64,000 nucleotides of DNA, taken from positions 1 through 64,000 of the forward strand of contig CAVOJD010000002.1 in the NCBI GenBank assembly GCA_963696075.1. Reading direction: 5' to 3'. The translations under genes were made by a program, and so were the position numbers. This DNA is from CAJQQK01 sp963696075 (GTDB lineage: Bacteria > Pseudomonadota > Alphaproteobacteria > Rhizobiales > Hyphomicrobiaceae). Of this stretch, positions 1 through 8,206 are shown in pieces (positions within the stretch are counted from its first letter, which is position 1; every line of letters starts with the position of its first letter). The notes under the pieces were generated by a model. It saw only the letters and a program-made list of their open reading frames with translations, searched no databases and was not told the origin of the DNA.

Positions 1-150
1 TGCCTTGCGACGCCGACGCGCCCCCTTCGAAAGAGCGGGCCGGAACGTGGCAATCGCACGCATGCGTCTCCAGGCTCAACGCACGCAGGTCATCGCCGCA
101 AGTTCAGCCCGCCGTGTTGGCAGGTGGCAATTGCGATTTCCGAAACCGTC

Positions 151-1173
151 TCATTTCGACGGAGCCGGGCCCAGCGAACCGCGCTCTACGATCTCGGTTT
201 CGAATTCGACACTGTCGGATTTATCGATGCCGGCCATGCGGCTCAAAAGGATACGCGCCGCCGCCTGCCCCATCCGCCGGTGTGGCACGTGGACCGTGGT
301 CAGCGGCGGGTCCACCACCGTCGCCAGATCGATGTCGTCAAACCCGGTAATCGAAACATCCTCCGGCACCCGGAGCCCCATACTTTTTGCAGCACACAGC
401 GCGCCCACCGCCAGCACGTCATTGCCGCAAATGACAGCTGTCGGTTTCCTCCGCCCCTGCATCAATTTGGTGAAGGCACGCGCTCCATCCTCGATCGTAT
501 AGGGCGCCTCTTCAATCGGCATCTTTTCCGGCCGCAGCCCCACTGCGCCAAGTCCATCCCGAACCCCGAGAACCCGGTCCGCGGCACGGTCATTGCCAGC
601 GACAACACCTGCAATCATGGCGATCCGGCGGTGCCCGTAATCGCAAACCAACGCCGCGATGCGCCGGGCGGCTTCACGGTTGTTGAAGCCCGCACTGAGC
701 ACTTTCGAGTGCGGACGCGCATTCCACACCACCACCGTTGGAAAGTCGCGTGTCTTGAGAAACTCGAACACTTCCTGGGGCCGCTCCCACCCGATCAGAA
801 GCAGGCCGTCCGCGCCGCGCGCGACAAGTTTTTTGACCTGTTCGTATTCACGCGCCGGATCATAGCCGGTGCTCGCAACCAGCAGTGTAAACCCATCCGC
901 CGCGAGTTCCTCTTCAAACGCCTGAATGCCGCGTGCGAAAATCGCGTTCTCCATCGTCGGAATGATCGCGCCCACCGTGTGCGACTTGCGCGAAGCGAGC
1001 GCCCGCCCGCCGAAATGCGGCGTGTAGGCAAGTTCCTCGACCGCGCGCATCACGCGATCGCGCGTTTCCGGCATCACCCGCTGAGGCTCATTGAGGCAGC
1101 GCGAGACGGTCGCGGTCGAGACGCGCGCGCGTTGGGCAACATCAGCAATTGTCGGCGCAGTGTCGGACGTCAT
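151..1173 (-). CDS. LacI/GalR-family transcriptional repressor
   Basis: The 340-residue length and domain order are typical of LacI/GalR repressors. An N-terminal helix-turn-helix spans about residues 8-28 (TIADVAQRARVSTATVSRCL). It is followed by the hinge region and a periplasmic-binding-protein-like sensor domain (about 62-335) with the usual GADGLLLIG and ICGNDVLAVGAL segments. The gene is divergent from the TRAP/sulfonate operon that begins at 1368, and two LacI-type palindromes lie between them at 1299-1334. I infer that it represses this operon and responds to the sulfonate substrate or an intermediate; the ligand cannot be read from the sequence. I see no gene in the 150 bases beyond its stop codon, up to the window edge. 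Confidence 0.9.
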   Translation of the reverse strand: MTSDTAPTIADVAQRARVSTATVSRCLNEPQRVMPETRDRVMRAVEELAYTPHFGGRALASRKSHTVGAIIPTMENAIFARGIQAFEEELAADGFTLLVASTGYDPAREYEQVKKLVARGADGLLLIGWERPQEVFEFLKTRDFPTVVVWNARPHSKVLSAGFNNREAARRIAALVCDYGHRRIAMIAGVVAGNDRAADRVLGVRDGLGAVGLRPEKMPIEEAPYTIEDGARAFTKLMQGRRKPTAVICGNDVLAVGALCAAKSMGLRVPEDVSITGFDDIDLATVVDPPLTTVHVPHRRMGQAAARILLSRMAGIDKSDSVEFETEIVERGSLGPAPSK

Positions 1174-1209
1174 CTGCCGTTGGGTTCCTGTTCCAATCCT
1201 CGAAGAACG

Positions 1210-1292
1210 CTAGTCCCTGAGAAGCTCCAATCCCCCAAAAGCTCTAATCCCCCACAAGCGCCTAGCCCAGAAAACCTCCAATCCCCGAAAAG
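1210..1292. repeat. Degenerate 17-bp tandem repeat array in promoter region
   Basis: Four adjacent 17-bp units run 1225-1241, 1242-1258, 1259-1275 and 1276-1292. They are preceded by a weaker partial unit at 1210-1224. The clearest units read CTCCAATCCCCCAAAAG, CTCTAATCCCCCACAAG and CTCCAATCCCCGAAAAG. The array lies between the repressor start and the twin operators. Its function is unknown; it could be a binding array or simple slippage. Confidence 0.6.
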
Positions 1293-1298
1293 CTATCA

Positions 1299-1334
1299 TG
1301 TAAGCGCTTGCATCGCCAGATGTAAGCGCTTACG
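1299..1334. promoter_or_regulatory. Pair of LacI-family operators
   Basis: Two near-identical palindromes, TGTAAGCGCTTGCA (1299-1312) and TGTAAGCGCTTACG (1321-1334), share the core GTAAGCGCTT. Their centres are 22 bp apart, close to two helical turns, so two dimers could sit on the same DNA face. The central CG flanked by inverted half-sites is the classic LacI/GalR operator form. They lie about 34 bp before the first gene of the TRAP/suy operon and are most likely the binding sites of the divergent repressor. Confidence 0.8.
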
Positions 1335-1367
1335 GTCCTTCGCGTCACCAACTGAAGGGACAGCAAC

Positions 1368-1601
1368 ATGCAGTCAGGCAGCGCAGCTGTGAAGCTCGTC
1401 ATTGCGGCAGGACTGTTCGCGACGTTCTTTCTCAACGTGATGTTCGGGGCGAGCGGCAACGCCGCCTTTCTCTCCGACACGGGCGAACTGCTGATCCTTT
1501 TTGTAAGCTGCGCAGTTTTCGTCGCGGCAACGCTGGATCTGGAAAAGCAGCGGCACGCTCAAGACACCAAACCACAAAAAAACATCAAACAGGACAACTA
1601 G
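1368..1601 (+). CDS. Small hydrophobic membrane protein ahead of TRAP genes
   Basis: This is a 77-residue protein with two predicted membrane-spanning stretches (about residues 8-26 and 36-53) and a short charged tail rich in Lys, Gln and Asp. A purine-rich GAAGGGA precedes the ATG by several bases. It ends 21 bp before the TRAP binding-protein gene and is the first gene after the operators, so it probably belongs to the operon. I do not recognise a family. It could be an accessory transporter subunit or an unrelated small membrane protein. Confidence 0.55.
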   Translation: MQSGSAAVKLVIAAGLFATFFLNVMFGASGNAAFLSDTGELLILFVSCAVFVAATLDLEKQRHAQDTKPQKNIKQDN

Positions 1602-1622
1602 CATTGTCTGGAGGAAACATTC

Positions 1623-2777
1623 ATGACGAAGGCAAAGGATCAACTGGAGCTTGAATCAGTCGAGCGCAGAAATTTCCTGAAACTCACCAGCGCTGGTGCA
1701 TTCACCACTGCCATGGTGGCGGGCGCGGCCGGCACCTTGTGGTCGGACAAGGCCGTCGCGCAGACGGCGAAAGAAGAGAACGCGCGCGAGAAAGCCGCCA
1801 AGTATCAGATGACGATCGCGACGGCCTACGTCCTGGGCGCGTCGCGCAGCTATCCGATCATGCAGTTGGACCTCAAGGAAAACATCCAGAACGCCACGAA
1901 CGGTCAGATCTACGTCAAGCTTGCCCCCGCAGGCCAGCTCGGCGCCGGCGGCGCTCTTGTTCAGAAAGTGCAAAGCGGCACGATCCAGGCAGCGCAGCAT
2001 TCACTGTCGAACTTCGCGCCCTTCGCCCCGGTTGTCGACCTGATCAACCTGCCCTACTTCTGCGGCGCCAACCAGCGCTTCGTGAACCTCGTCAACTCCG
2101 ACGTCTGGAAGAAGCAGGTTGATCCCAAGATCGCCGCCAAAGGCTTCAAGGCCCTGTTCTATATCGTCATCGATCCGCGCGTCGTCGCCGTGCGCAAGGG
2201 TGGCGCTGGCGCAGTCCTCAGCCCCTCGGACCTCAAGGGCGTGAAGTTCCGCGTCCCGGGCTCCAAGATGCTGCAGCAGTATTACCGCATGGTCGGCGCC
2301 AACCCGACACCCGTCGCCTGGGGCGAAACCCCCTCCGCGATCAAGCAGGGCGTCGCCGATGCGCTCGACCCCTCGGTTGGCGCCCTCTACGTCTTCGGCT
2401 TCAAGGACATCCTGAGCCACGTCACCTTCACCCAGGCCGTGCCGGACAGCCAGGTCTATTCGTGCAACCTCGAATGGTTCAACGGCCTGCCCAAGGACGT
2501 CCAGGAAGGGATTGAGTTCGCGTCCGAAATAAGCGCGCACCAAAACCTCGCCAAGGTTCCCGCCGCACGCAGCTACGCGATGTCCGAGCTCACGAAATCG
2601 GGCGTCGAATTCCATTCGCTGAGTGACGACCAGCTCGCCAAATGGAAGGAAGAAGGCGGCTTCGAGCGCAAGGAGTGGGATCCATTCAAGACGGAACTCG
2701 CCGGCTCGATGGACGTCTTCAATGAGCTTGCGGAAGCCGCCGGCAAGCAGGGGCGCTATTACGTCCACGACGCCTGA
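1623..2777 (+). CDS. dctP: TRAP transporter solute-binding protein (DctP family), probable DHPS binding
   Basis: The product is a 384-residue extracytoplasmic solute receptor of a tripartite ATP-independent periplasmic transporter. A Tat-type signal is visible: arginines at 15-16 in ERRNFLKL, a hydrophobic stretch, and a likely cleavage after KAVA near residue 46. The conserved DctP core follows, including LKGVKFRVPGSKMLQ and the region around NPTPVAWGE. A strong GGAGGA ribosome-binding site precedes the ATG. The two membrane subunits follow. Because the operon continues into DHPS and sulfolactate enzymes, the ligand is inferred to be 2,3-dihydroxypropane-1-sulfonate or a related sulfonate. 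Binding specificity itself cannot be read from the sequence. Confidence 0.9.
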   Translation: MTKAKDQLELESVERRNFLKLTSAGAFTTAMVAGAAGTLWSDKAVAQTAKEENAREKAAKYQMTIATAYVLGASRSYPIMQLDLKENIQNATNGQIYVKLAPAGQLGAGGALVQKVQSGTIQAAQHSLSNFAPFAPVVDLINLPYFCGANQRFVNLVNSDVWKKQVDPKIAAKGFKALFYIVIDPRVVAVRKGGAGAVLSPSDLKGVKFRVPGSKMLQQYYRMVGANPTPVAWGETPSAIKQGVADALDPSVGALYVFGFKDILSHVTFTQAVPDSQVYSCNLEWFNGLPKDVQEGIEFASEISAHQNLAKVPAARSYAMSELTKSGVEFHSLSDDQLAKWKEEGGFERKEWDPFKTELAGSMDVFNELAEAAGKQGRYYVHDA

Positions 2778-2910
2778 TCGACGCGAGCGGACCGGGCCGG
2801 CATCGGCTCGGTCCGGCGAATATGTTTCCTGATAGAGCGCCGCGGCATGCTGTGTGGGTCATCCCCGCACAGCCTTGCCCATGCGCATCCCAACCGCCGG
2901 TTCATCAGCG

Positions 2911-3429
2911 ATGACAAATTCAGTTCTGAAGGCGATCGACAAGAACCTCGAGAGATGGGCGTTGCTGGTTTTCTATACGCTGCTCGTGGTGACCATGTCC
3001 GTCGAGGTCATACGTCGCGAAGTGTTTTCCTATTCCTCGATCTGGGGCGAGGAAATCGTTCGCTACTCATTTATTTATCTGGTTTGGATCGGTGCCGCCT
3101 CGGCGATCAAGGAACGAGCGCACATCCGGATTGATGTGCTGTTCCACTACGCTTCCCCACGCGTCAAGGCGCTGCTCTATCTGTTTGGCGACCTCGTCAT
3201 GCTGGGCGTTTGCCTCATCGCCTTCTACTGGTCCTACGAAACTGTCGCCGTTTCCTGGAAATTCGGCTCGGTAACGCACGGCCTGCGCTGGCCCATGGTG
3301 CTGTTTCTTGCAGCCGTTCCCATTGGCTTCGCGTTGATGATCTTCCGTCTCATCCAATCCATCCTTCGTGACATCCGCGACCTCAAGGCAGGTCGTCCCG
3401 TCTTCGAAGGCGACCGCCTGTTCGATTGA
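2911..3429 (+). CDS. dctQ: TRAP transporter small permease (DctQ family)
   Basis: A membrane protein of about 172 residues with four hydrophobic segments, as expected for the small TRAP subunit. The family-typical region EEIVRYSFIYLVWIGAASAI is followed by RAHIRIDVL. I place the start at the ATG at 2911 (MTNSVLKAIDKNLERW) because the family usually begins with such a short amphipathic segment. An upstream in-frame ATG at 2854 would add 19 unlike residues. It works with the DctP and DctM proteins on either side to import the substrate using a sodium or proton gradient (family knowledge). Confidence 0.87.
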   Translation: MTNSVLKAIDKNLERWALLVFYTLLVVTMSVEVIRREVFSYSSIWGEEIVRYSFIYLVWIGAASAIKERAHIRIDVLFHYASPRVKALLYLFGDLVMLGVCLIAFYWSYETVAVSWKFGSVTHGLRWPMVLFLAAVPIGFALMIFRLIQSILRDIRDLKAGRPVFEGDRLFD

Positions 3430-3439
3430 GGTCCCCGCC

Positions 3440-4771
3440 ATGATGTGGCAGCAATTACAGCAAGGTGGGGCCGAACTCGGCTGGGACTTTTACGGTCCCG
3501 TCATCCTGTTCGTCATCCTCACCGCCCTCGGCGTCCCGATATGGGCAACGATCGGGGTCGCATCCACGACAATGCTGTTGTGGTCGGGCGCGTTGCCGCT
3601 CTCGCTGTTGGGCGAGACGTTGTTCGAAGGCATCGACGCGTTTGCCTTGACCGCCATCCCGCTCTTCATTTTGACGGGTGACGTTCTCGTCAGGACGGGG
3701 CTTAGCCGGAAGTTCCTCGACGTCGCCGAGGCACTGACCTGCTGGACGAGAGGCGGCTTCGGCAACGCGACCGTCATGGTCTGCGGCCTGTTTGCCGCGA
3801 TCTCCGGCTCCGATGCTGCCGGTGCCGCAGCCGTTGGCCGCATGACAATCGACCGGCTCGTGGAATCCGGCTATCCCCGCCCCTATGCCTGTGCCCTGGT
3901 CGCGGCAGGCGCCTGCACCGGCATCCTGATCCCACCATCAATCGCCTACATCATTATCGGACTGGTCCTCGGCATCTCCGCCTCCACCCTGTTCCAGGCC
4001 GCCCTCATCCCCGGCGTACTCATTCTGGTGTCGATCCTGATCACCAACATCGTCATCAACCGTCTCCACGCCTACGAAAACGGCGGTGCGATCACATTCC
4101 GCGAATGGCTCCGCAACGTCGGCCTCGCGATCGCGCGCGGGTGGTATGCGTTCCTGGTGCCTGCGATCATCTTTTACGGCATCTTCTCCGGCCGTCTCAC
4201 GCCGACCGAGGCCGGTGCGACCGCTGTTATCGTCACGATAATCCTGGGGTTCATTCTCGGCACGCTCAAGCTCGCCGACTTCCCTTCGATGTTGGTCAGT
4301 TCAGCCAAAGTGAACGGCGTCATTGTCCCCATCATCGCCTTCTCGTTGCCCCTCGCCCAGACGCTCGCGTCGATGGGCGTGCCGCAGGGCTTCGTTCAAT
4401 CGGTGACTTCTCTAACGAGCGATCCCCACGTCCTGGTCCTGCTGATGATCGCAATTCTCATCGCCGCCGGCTGCGTGATGGAGACGACGCCGAACATCGT
4501 CATCCTGGCCCCGATCCTCAAGCCCCTGGCCGACGAGATCGGCATGAACGAAATCCAGTTCTGCATCATGATGATCACCGCCCTCGGCGTCGGCTTCATC
4601 ACCCCGCCGTTGGGGCTCAATCTGTTCGTCGTCTCCGGCCTGACAGGTGAGTCGATCCTGCGGATCGCGGCGCGCGCCGTGCCGTTTGTTTTCTTCATGC
4701 TCGTCGTTGTCCTGCTGATCGCCTTCGTGCCGGAGATTTCAACGACGCTCCTCCCCGACAGTCTGAAATAG
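3440..4771 (+). CDS. dctM: TRAP transporter large permease (DctM family)
   Basis: The 443-residue multi-spanning protein has the DctM conserved features, including AISGSDAAGAAAVGRM, GACTGILIPPSIAYIIIG and the C-terminal GFITPPLGLNLFVV. It is the transport channel of the three-part system with the preceding dctP and dctQ. The ATG-ATG at 3440 lies 8 bases after the dctQ stop and gives a family-typical N-terminus; the reading frame is open further upstream but overlaps dctQ. It ends just before the HisD-like gene, whose ribosome-binding site GGAGA touches its stop codon, so the genes are co-transcribed. Confidence 0.9.
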   Translation: MMWQQLQQGGAELGWDFYGPVILFVILTALGVPIWATIGVASTTMLLWSGALPLSLLGETLFEGIDAFALTAIPLFILTGDVLVRTGLSRKFLDVAEALTCWTRGGFGNATVMVCGLFAAISGSDAAGAAAVGRMTIDRLVESGYPRPYACALVAAGACTGILIPPSIAYIIIGLVLGISASTLFQAALIPGVLILVSILITNIVINRLHAYENGGAITFREWLRNVGLAIARGWYAFLVPAIIFYGIFSGRLTPTEAGATAVIVTIILGFILGTLKLADFPSMLVSSAKVNGVIVPIIAFSLPLAQTLASMGVPQGFVQSVTSLTSDPHVLVLLMIAILIAAGCVMETTPNIVILAPILKPLADEIGMNEIQFCIMMITALGVGFITPPLGLNLFVVSGLTGESILRIAARAVPFVFFMLVVVLLIAFVPEISTTLLPDSLK

Positions 4772-4781
4772 GAGACTTGTG

Positions 4782-6095
4782 ATGGCGCCCGTCTACTTGA
4801 AGACCGCTGCGAAGACATCGACGAGCGACGCCGGAGATGTTCGTGAAACTGTCAGCTCGATCCTTGATGAAATCGAGCGTGATGGCGAAGCGGCGGCACG
4901 GCGGTTTGCGGCCCAGTTCGACAAATACGATGGCAACATCGTGCTGACTCGTGACGAGATCGACGCCGCCGGCGCCCTCATCCCGCAGAAGCTGAAGGAT
5001 GACATCCGTTTCGCCCACGACAATGTCCGGCGGTTTGCCGAGGCGCAGAAAAGGTCAATCGTCGACTTTGAGACGGAAGTCATCCCGGGCCTCATGGCCG
5101 GCCAGAAAAGTATCCCGTGCAATGCAGCTGGCTGCTACATCCCCGGCGGCCGCTACAGCCACATTGCCTCCGCCATCATGACCGTCACGACAGCCAATGT
5201 GGCCGGCTGCAAGCACATCGCGGCCTGCTCCCCGCCGCGCCCCGGCATCGGCATCGCGCCTGCCATCGTCTACACCGCCGACCTGTGTGGCGCCCACGAT
5301 ATCCTTGCCCTCGGCGGCGTCCAGGGCGTCGCCGCCATGGCGTTCGGGCTGTTCGGCCTGCCCAAATCCGACATCCTGGTCGGCCCGGGCAATCAGTTCG
5401 TCGCCGAGGCAAAGCGCATCCTGTTTGGCCGCGTCGGCATCGACATGTTCGCCGGCCCAACCGACAGTCTCATCATCGCGGACGAAACCGCGGACGCCGA
5501 TATCGTCGCAGCCGACCTCGTCGGCCAGGCCGAGCACGGCTACAATTCCCCCGTTTGGCTGGTCACCACCGACCGCGCGCTTGCCGACCGCGTCCTCGAA
5601 CTCGTCCCACACAAGATCGCGGACCTTCCCGAGCTTAACCGCGCCAATGCGGAAGCCGCATGGCGTGACTACGCCGAGGTCATCGTGTGTGGGTCGCGCG
5701 ACGAGGTTGCCGCCGTCGCCGACGACTATGCCCCCGAGCACCTCACCGTCCAGGCCGCGGACCTCGACTGGTGGCTCGACCGGTTGAGCTGCTATGGCTC
5801 CCTGTTCCTCGGCGAGGAAACCACTGTTGCATTCGGCGACAAGGCCTCGGGCACCAATCATGTCCTCCCGACGTCAGGTGCCGCTCGCTATACCGGCGGC
5901 CTCTCCGTCCACAAGTACATGAAGATCGTCACCTGGCAGCGATCGACCAGGGACGCGGCCCGCTCGATCGCCCTCGCGACGGCGCGCATTTCCCGGCTCG
6001 AAGGCATGGAGGGCCATGCACGCACCGCCGACATCCGCCTCACCAAATACTTCCCCGGCGAAAACTTCGACCTTTCAGCCGTTGACGATGAATGA
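4782..6095 (+). CDS. hpsN: HisD-like sulfopropanediol 3-dehydrogenase
   Basis: This 437-residue protein is a clear histidinol-dehydrogenase-family member. It has the GPGNQFVAEAKR segment, the zinc-site QAEHG motif, and late GTNHVLPTSGAARY and HKYMKIVTWQR stretches. No histidine-biosynthesis gene is nearby. The operon instead carries a TRAP importer, two further alcohol dehydrogenases and sulfolactate sulfo-lyase subunits. That matches the known HpsN role: NAD-dependent oxidation of (R)-DHPS to (R)-sulfolactate in two steps. The ATG at 4782 has GGAGA six bases upstream and is preferred over the GTG at 4779. The 3' end overlaps the SDR gene by four bases. Authentic HisD is the alternative, but context argues against it. 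Confidence 0.82.
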   Translation: MAPVYLKTAAKTSTSDAGDVRETVSSILDEIERDGEAAARRFAAQFDKYDGNIVLTRDEIDAAGALIPQKLKDDIRFAHDNVRRFAEAQKRSIVDFETEVIPGLMAGQKSIPCNAAGCYIPGGRYSHIASAIMTVTTANVAGCKHIAACSPPRPGIGIAPAIVYTADLCGAHDILALGGVQGVAAMAFGLFGLPKSDILVGPGNQFVAEAKRILFGRVGIDMFAGPTDSLIIADETADADIVAADLVGQAEHGYNSPVWLVTTDRALADRVLELVPHKIADLPELNRANAEAAWRDYAEVIVCGSRDEVAAVADDYAPEHLTVQAADLDWWLDRLSCYGSLFLGEETTVAFGDKASGTNHVLPTSGAARYTGGLSVHKYMKIVTWQRSTRDAARSIALATARISRLEGMEGHARTADIRLTKYFPGENFDLSAVDDE

Positions 6096-6853
6096 TGAAA
6101 GAACACCCGATGTTTGATCTGGCAGGCCGCGTTGCCTGCGTGACCGGGGCGAGCAGTGGCCTTGGACGCGCCGCAGCGAGCCTGCTGGCTGCCCGCGGCG
6201 CCCGCGTCGTTGGCATCGCCCGCCGCACCGATCAACTGAAGGCGTGGTCCGAGGCCTGCGCCGGCGACACCGCGTTCGTCACCGCCGACCTCTCCGAGCG
6301 CGGCGAGATCGCAGCCGCAGCCAAAGCCGCAGCCGACCCTTTCGGCCCCCCGGACATCCTCATCAACGCAGCCGGCATCAATACCCGCCAACCCGCCGAC
6401 GACGTCACCGATCAGGGCTGGGACCAAACCATCGCGCTCAACTTGTCGGCGCCGTTCTTCCTGGCCCAGGCACTGGCCCCCGCCATGAAAGCGAAAGGCT
6501 GGGGGCGCGTCGTGAATTTCGCCTCGCTCCAGTCCCGCCGCGCATTCCCCGGCGGCATCGCCTACGGCGCATCGAAAGGCGGCGTCGAGCAGTTGACCCG
6601 GGCGATGGCGCAGGCATGGTCTGCTGACGGCATAATGGCCAATGCGCTTGCGCCGGGCTTTTTCCCAACCGAATTGACCGGCCCCGTCTTCGAGGACCAG
6701 GCCCTCGCCGACCATCACGCCCGCCAGACCTGCATCGGCCGCAATGGCGAACTCGCCGACCTCGAAGGCCCCCTGCTCTTTTTCTGCACCGATGCGTCCG
6801 GCTATGTCACCGGCCAGGTGCTCTTCGTCGACGGAGGCTTCACCGCAAAATGA
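6092..6853 (+). CDS. Short-chain dehydrogenase, probable DHPS 2-dehydrogenase
   Basis: A 253-residue classical SDR. The NAD(P)-binding GASSGLG motif is near residue 20, an NAAG-type motif follows, and the catalytic YGASK tetrad region sits near residue 150. The C-terminal GYVTGQVLFVDGGF is typical. It starts in a four-base ATGA overlap with the HisD-like gene and ends in another with the zinc dehydrogenase, showing tight coupling. In known DHPS operons two extra dehydrogenases (HpsO, HpsP) interconvert the DHPS enantiomers through the 2-oxo compound. This gene and its neighbour probably fill those roles, but I cannot assign which is which. Confidence 0.82.
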   Translation: MMKEHPMFDLAGRVACVTGASSGLGRAAASLLAARGARVVGIARRTDQLKAWSEACAGDTAFVTADLSERGEIAAAAKAAADPFGPPDILINAAGINTRQPADDVTDQGWDQTIALNLSAPFFLAQALAPAMKAKGWGRVVNFASLQSRRAFPGGIAYGASKGGVEQLTRAMAQAWSADGIMANALAPGFFPTELTGPVFEDQALADHHARQTCIGRNGELADLEGPLLFFCTDASGYVTGQVLFVDGGFTAK

Positions 6854-7845
6854 AAGCGCTTGTCTATACCGCGCCCCACACCCTCGAGATGCGCGACGTC
6901 AAACAACCCACCCCCGCCGAAGGCAACGTCCTCATCCGGATCGAGGCCTGCGGCATCTGCGGCTCCGATATGCACGCCTGGCACGGCCATGATGATCGCC
7001 GCCCCGCGCCCCTCATCCTCGGCCACGAGGCCGTCGGCACGATCGCCTCGGGCCCGCGGACGGGCCAGCGCGTCACAGTAAACCCCCTGGTCACCTGTCA
7101 AACCTGCGAACACTGCACAACGGGGCGCGAAAATCTCTGCGCCGGCCGCCAGATCATTTCGATGCCCCCCCGCGAAGGCGCATTCGCTGAATACCTGGCC
7201 ATGCCGGAGCGCAACCTGGTCGAGGTCCCAGCCGCCGTGCCATCGCTGCACGCGGCGTTGGCCGAGCCGCTCGCATGCGGTTGGCACGCCACCCGCCTTG
7301 GCGCAGCCGCACTATCGAAACCGCTTCAGGATGCGCGCACCCTCGTGCTCGGCGGCGGGGCGATCGGTCTGGGCGCAGCGCTTGCGCTGTCACACGCCGG
7401 CGCCTCGGACATCTGGCTCGCCGAAACCAATCCCCATCGCCATCAGGCCCTCGAATCGGCCGGCGACTTCAAACTCTTCAACCCGCTGGATGGCAACGGC
7501 CCCGCCGCCGCCTCCTGCGACCTCGTCGTGGATGCCGTCGGCTTCTCGAAGACCCGCGAAAGCGCATGCAGCGCGGTCAAGAGCGGCGGCGTCATCGTCC
7601 ACATCGGCCTCGGAGATGCCGCCGGCGGTCTCGACATCCGGCGCATGACATTGCAGGAGATCACCTTTATCGGCACCTACACCTACACGGCCGCCGACTT
7701 CCGCGACACCGCATCCGCCATATTCAATGGCTCCCTCGGCTCCCTCGATTGGATCGACATCCGCCCACTTTCCGAGGGCGCCCGCGCCTTCCGCGACATC
7801 GATGAAGGCAACGCCGCCGCGCCTAAGATCATCCTCCAACCCTGA
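6850..7845 (+). CDS. Zinc-dependent alcohol dehydrogenase, probable DHPS 2-dehydrogenase
   Basis: This is a 331-residue medium-chain dehydrogenase. The catalytic-zinc region ACGICGSDMHAW and GHEAVG is followed by a structural-zinc cysteine cluster in CQTCEHCTTGRENLC. The Rossmann turn reads GGGAIGLGAAL. It begins in an ATGA overlap with the SDR. Together with that SDR it probably racemises DHPS by oxidation and reduction at C2, feeding the HisD-like enzyme. A 71-bp gap then leads to suyA. The alternative is a generic sugar-alcohol dehydrogenase of the threonine or sorbitol dehydrogenase type. Confidence 0.82.
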   Translation: MKALVYTAPHTLEMRDVKQPTPAEGNVLIRIEACGICGSDMHAWHGHDDRRPAPLILGHEAVGTIASGPRTGQRVTVNPLVTCQTCEHCTTGRENLCAGRQIISMPPREGAFAEYLAMPERNLVEVPAAVPSLHAALAEPLACGWHATRLGAAALSKPLQDARTLVLGGGAIGLGAALALSHAGASDIWLAETNPHRHQALESAGDFKLFNPLDGNGPAAASCDLVVDAVGFSKTRESACSAVKSGGVIVHIGLGDAAGGLDIRRMTLQEITFIGTYTYTAADFRDTASAIFNGSLGSLDWIDIRPLSEGARAFRDIDEGNAAAPKIILQP

Positions 7846-7916
7846 AGCGAGGCCAAAAAACCAAACCACCAACCCGAACGGCCAACCACCCAAGCCATAC
7901 AGAAAGGAGCCTCGTC

Positions 7917-8204
7917 TTGAGCAAACCCCATCTCCTACTTCACGACCACAAAGACAACGTCGGCGTCGTCGTCGTCGAAGGACTGACCGCGGGCACTGAG
8001 ATGCTGTGCGTCATCACCCACGACAATTCCGACTTCAAACTGACCGCGAAGGCAGACATTCCGATCGGCCACAAGGTGGCGACCAAGGATCTCGCCGAAG
8101 GCGACACCGTCATCAAGTACGGCGAAGACATCGGCAGAATGATCGCTCCCGCCAAGCAGGGCGAGCACGTCCACACCCACAATTGCAAAACGAAAAGGTG
8201 GTAA
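7917..8204 (+). CDS. suyA: (R)-sulfolactate sulfo-lyase small subunit
   Basis: A 95-residue SAF-domain protein, the small partner of a split UxaA-type enzyme. It has the typical VVVEGLTAGTEM and DIPIGHKVATKDLAEGD stretches and ends with a His-rich HVHTHNC segment. The start is a TTG at 7917, chosen because a strong AAAGGAG lies seven bases before it and no better ATG exists. The stop is two bases before the suyB start, so the subunits are made together. With SuyB it removes sulfite from 3-sulfolactate, giving pyruvate (family knowledge). Altronate or galactarate dehydratase small subunits look similar; the DHPS-type context decides for SuyA. Confidence 0.8.
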   Translation: MSKPHLLLHDHKDNVGVVVVEGLTAGTEMLCVITHDNSDFKLTAKADIPIGHKVATKDLAEGDTVIKYGEDIGRMIAPAKQGEHVHTHNCKTKRW

Positions 8205-8206
8205 CA

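Noticed and set aside
124..1392. Long plus-strand open frame opposite the LacI gene
   Set aside because: It is a GC-driven shadow of the repressor gene; its protein is Arg/His/Pro-rich with no recognisable domain.
4782..6095. Histidinol dehydrogenase for histidine synthesis
   Set aside because: The family match is real, but no other his gene is near and the operon holds a TRAP importer and SuyAB, which points to the DHPS dehydrogenase role.
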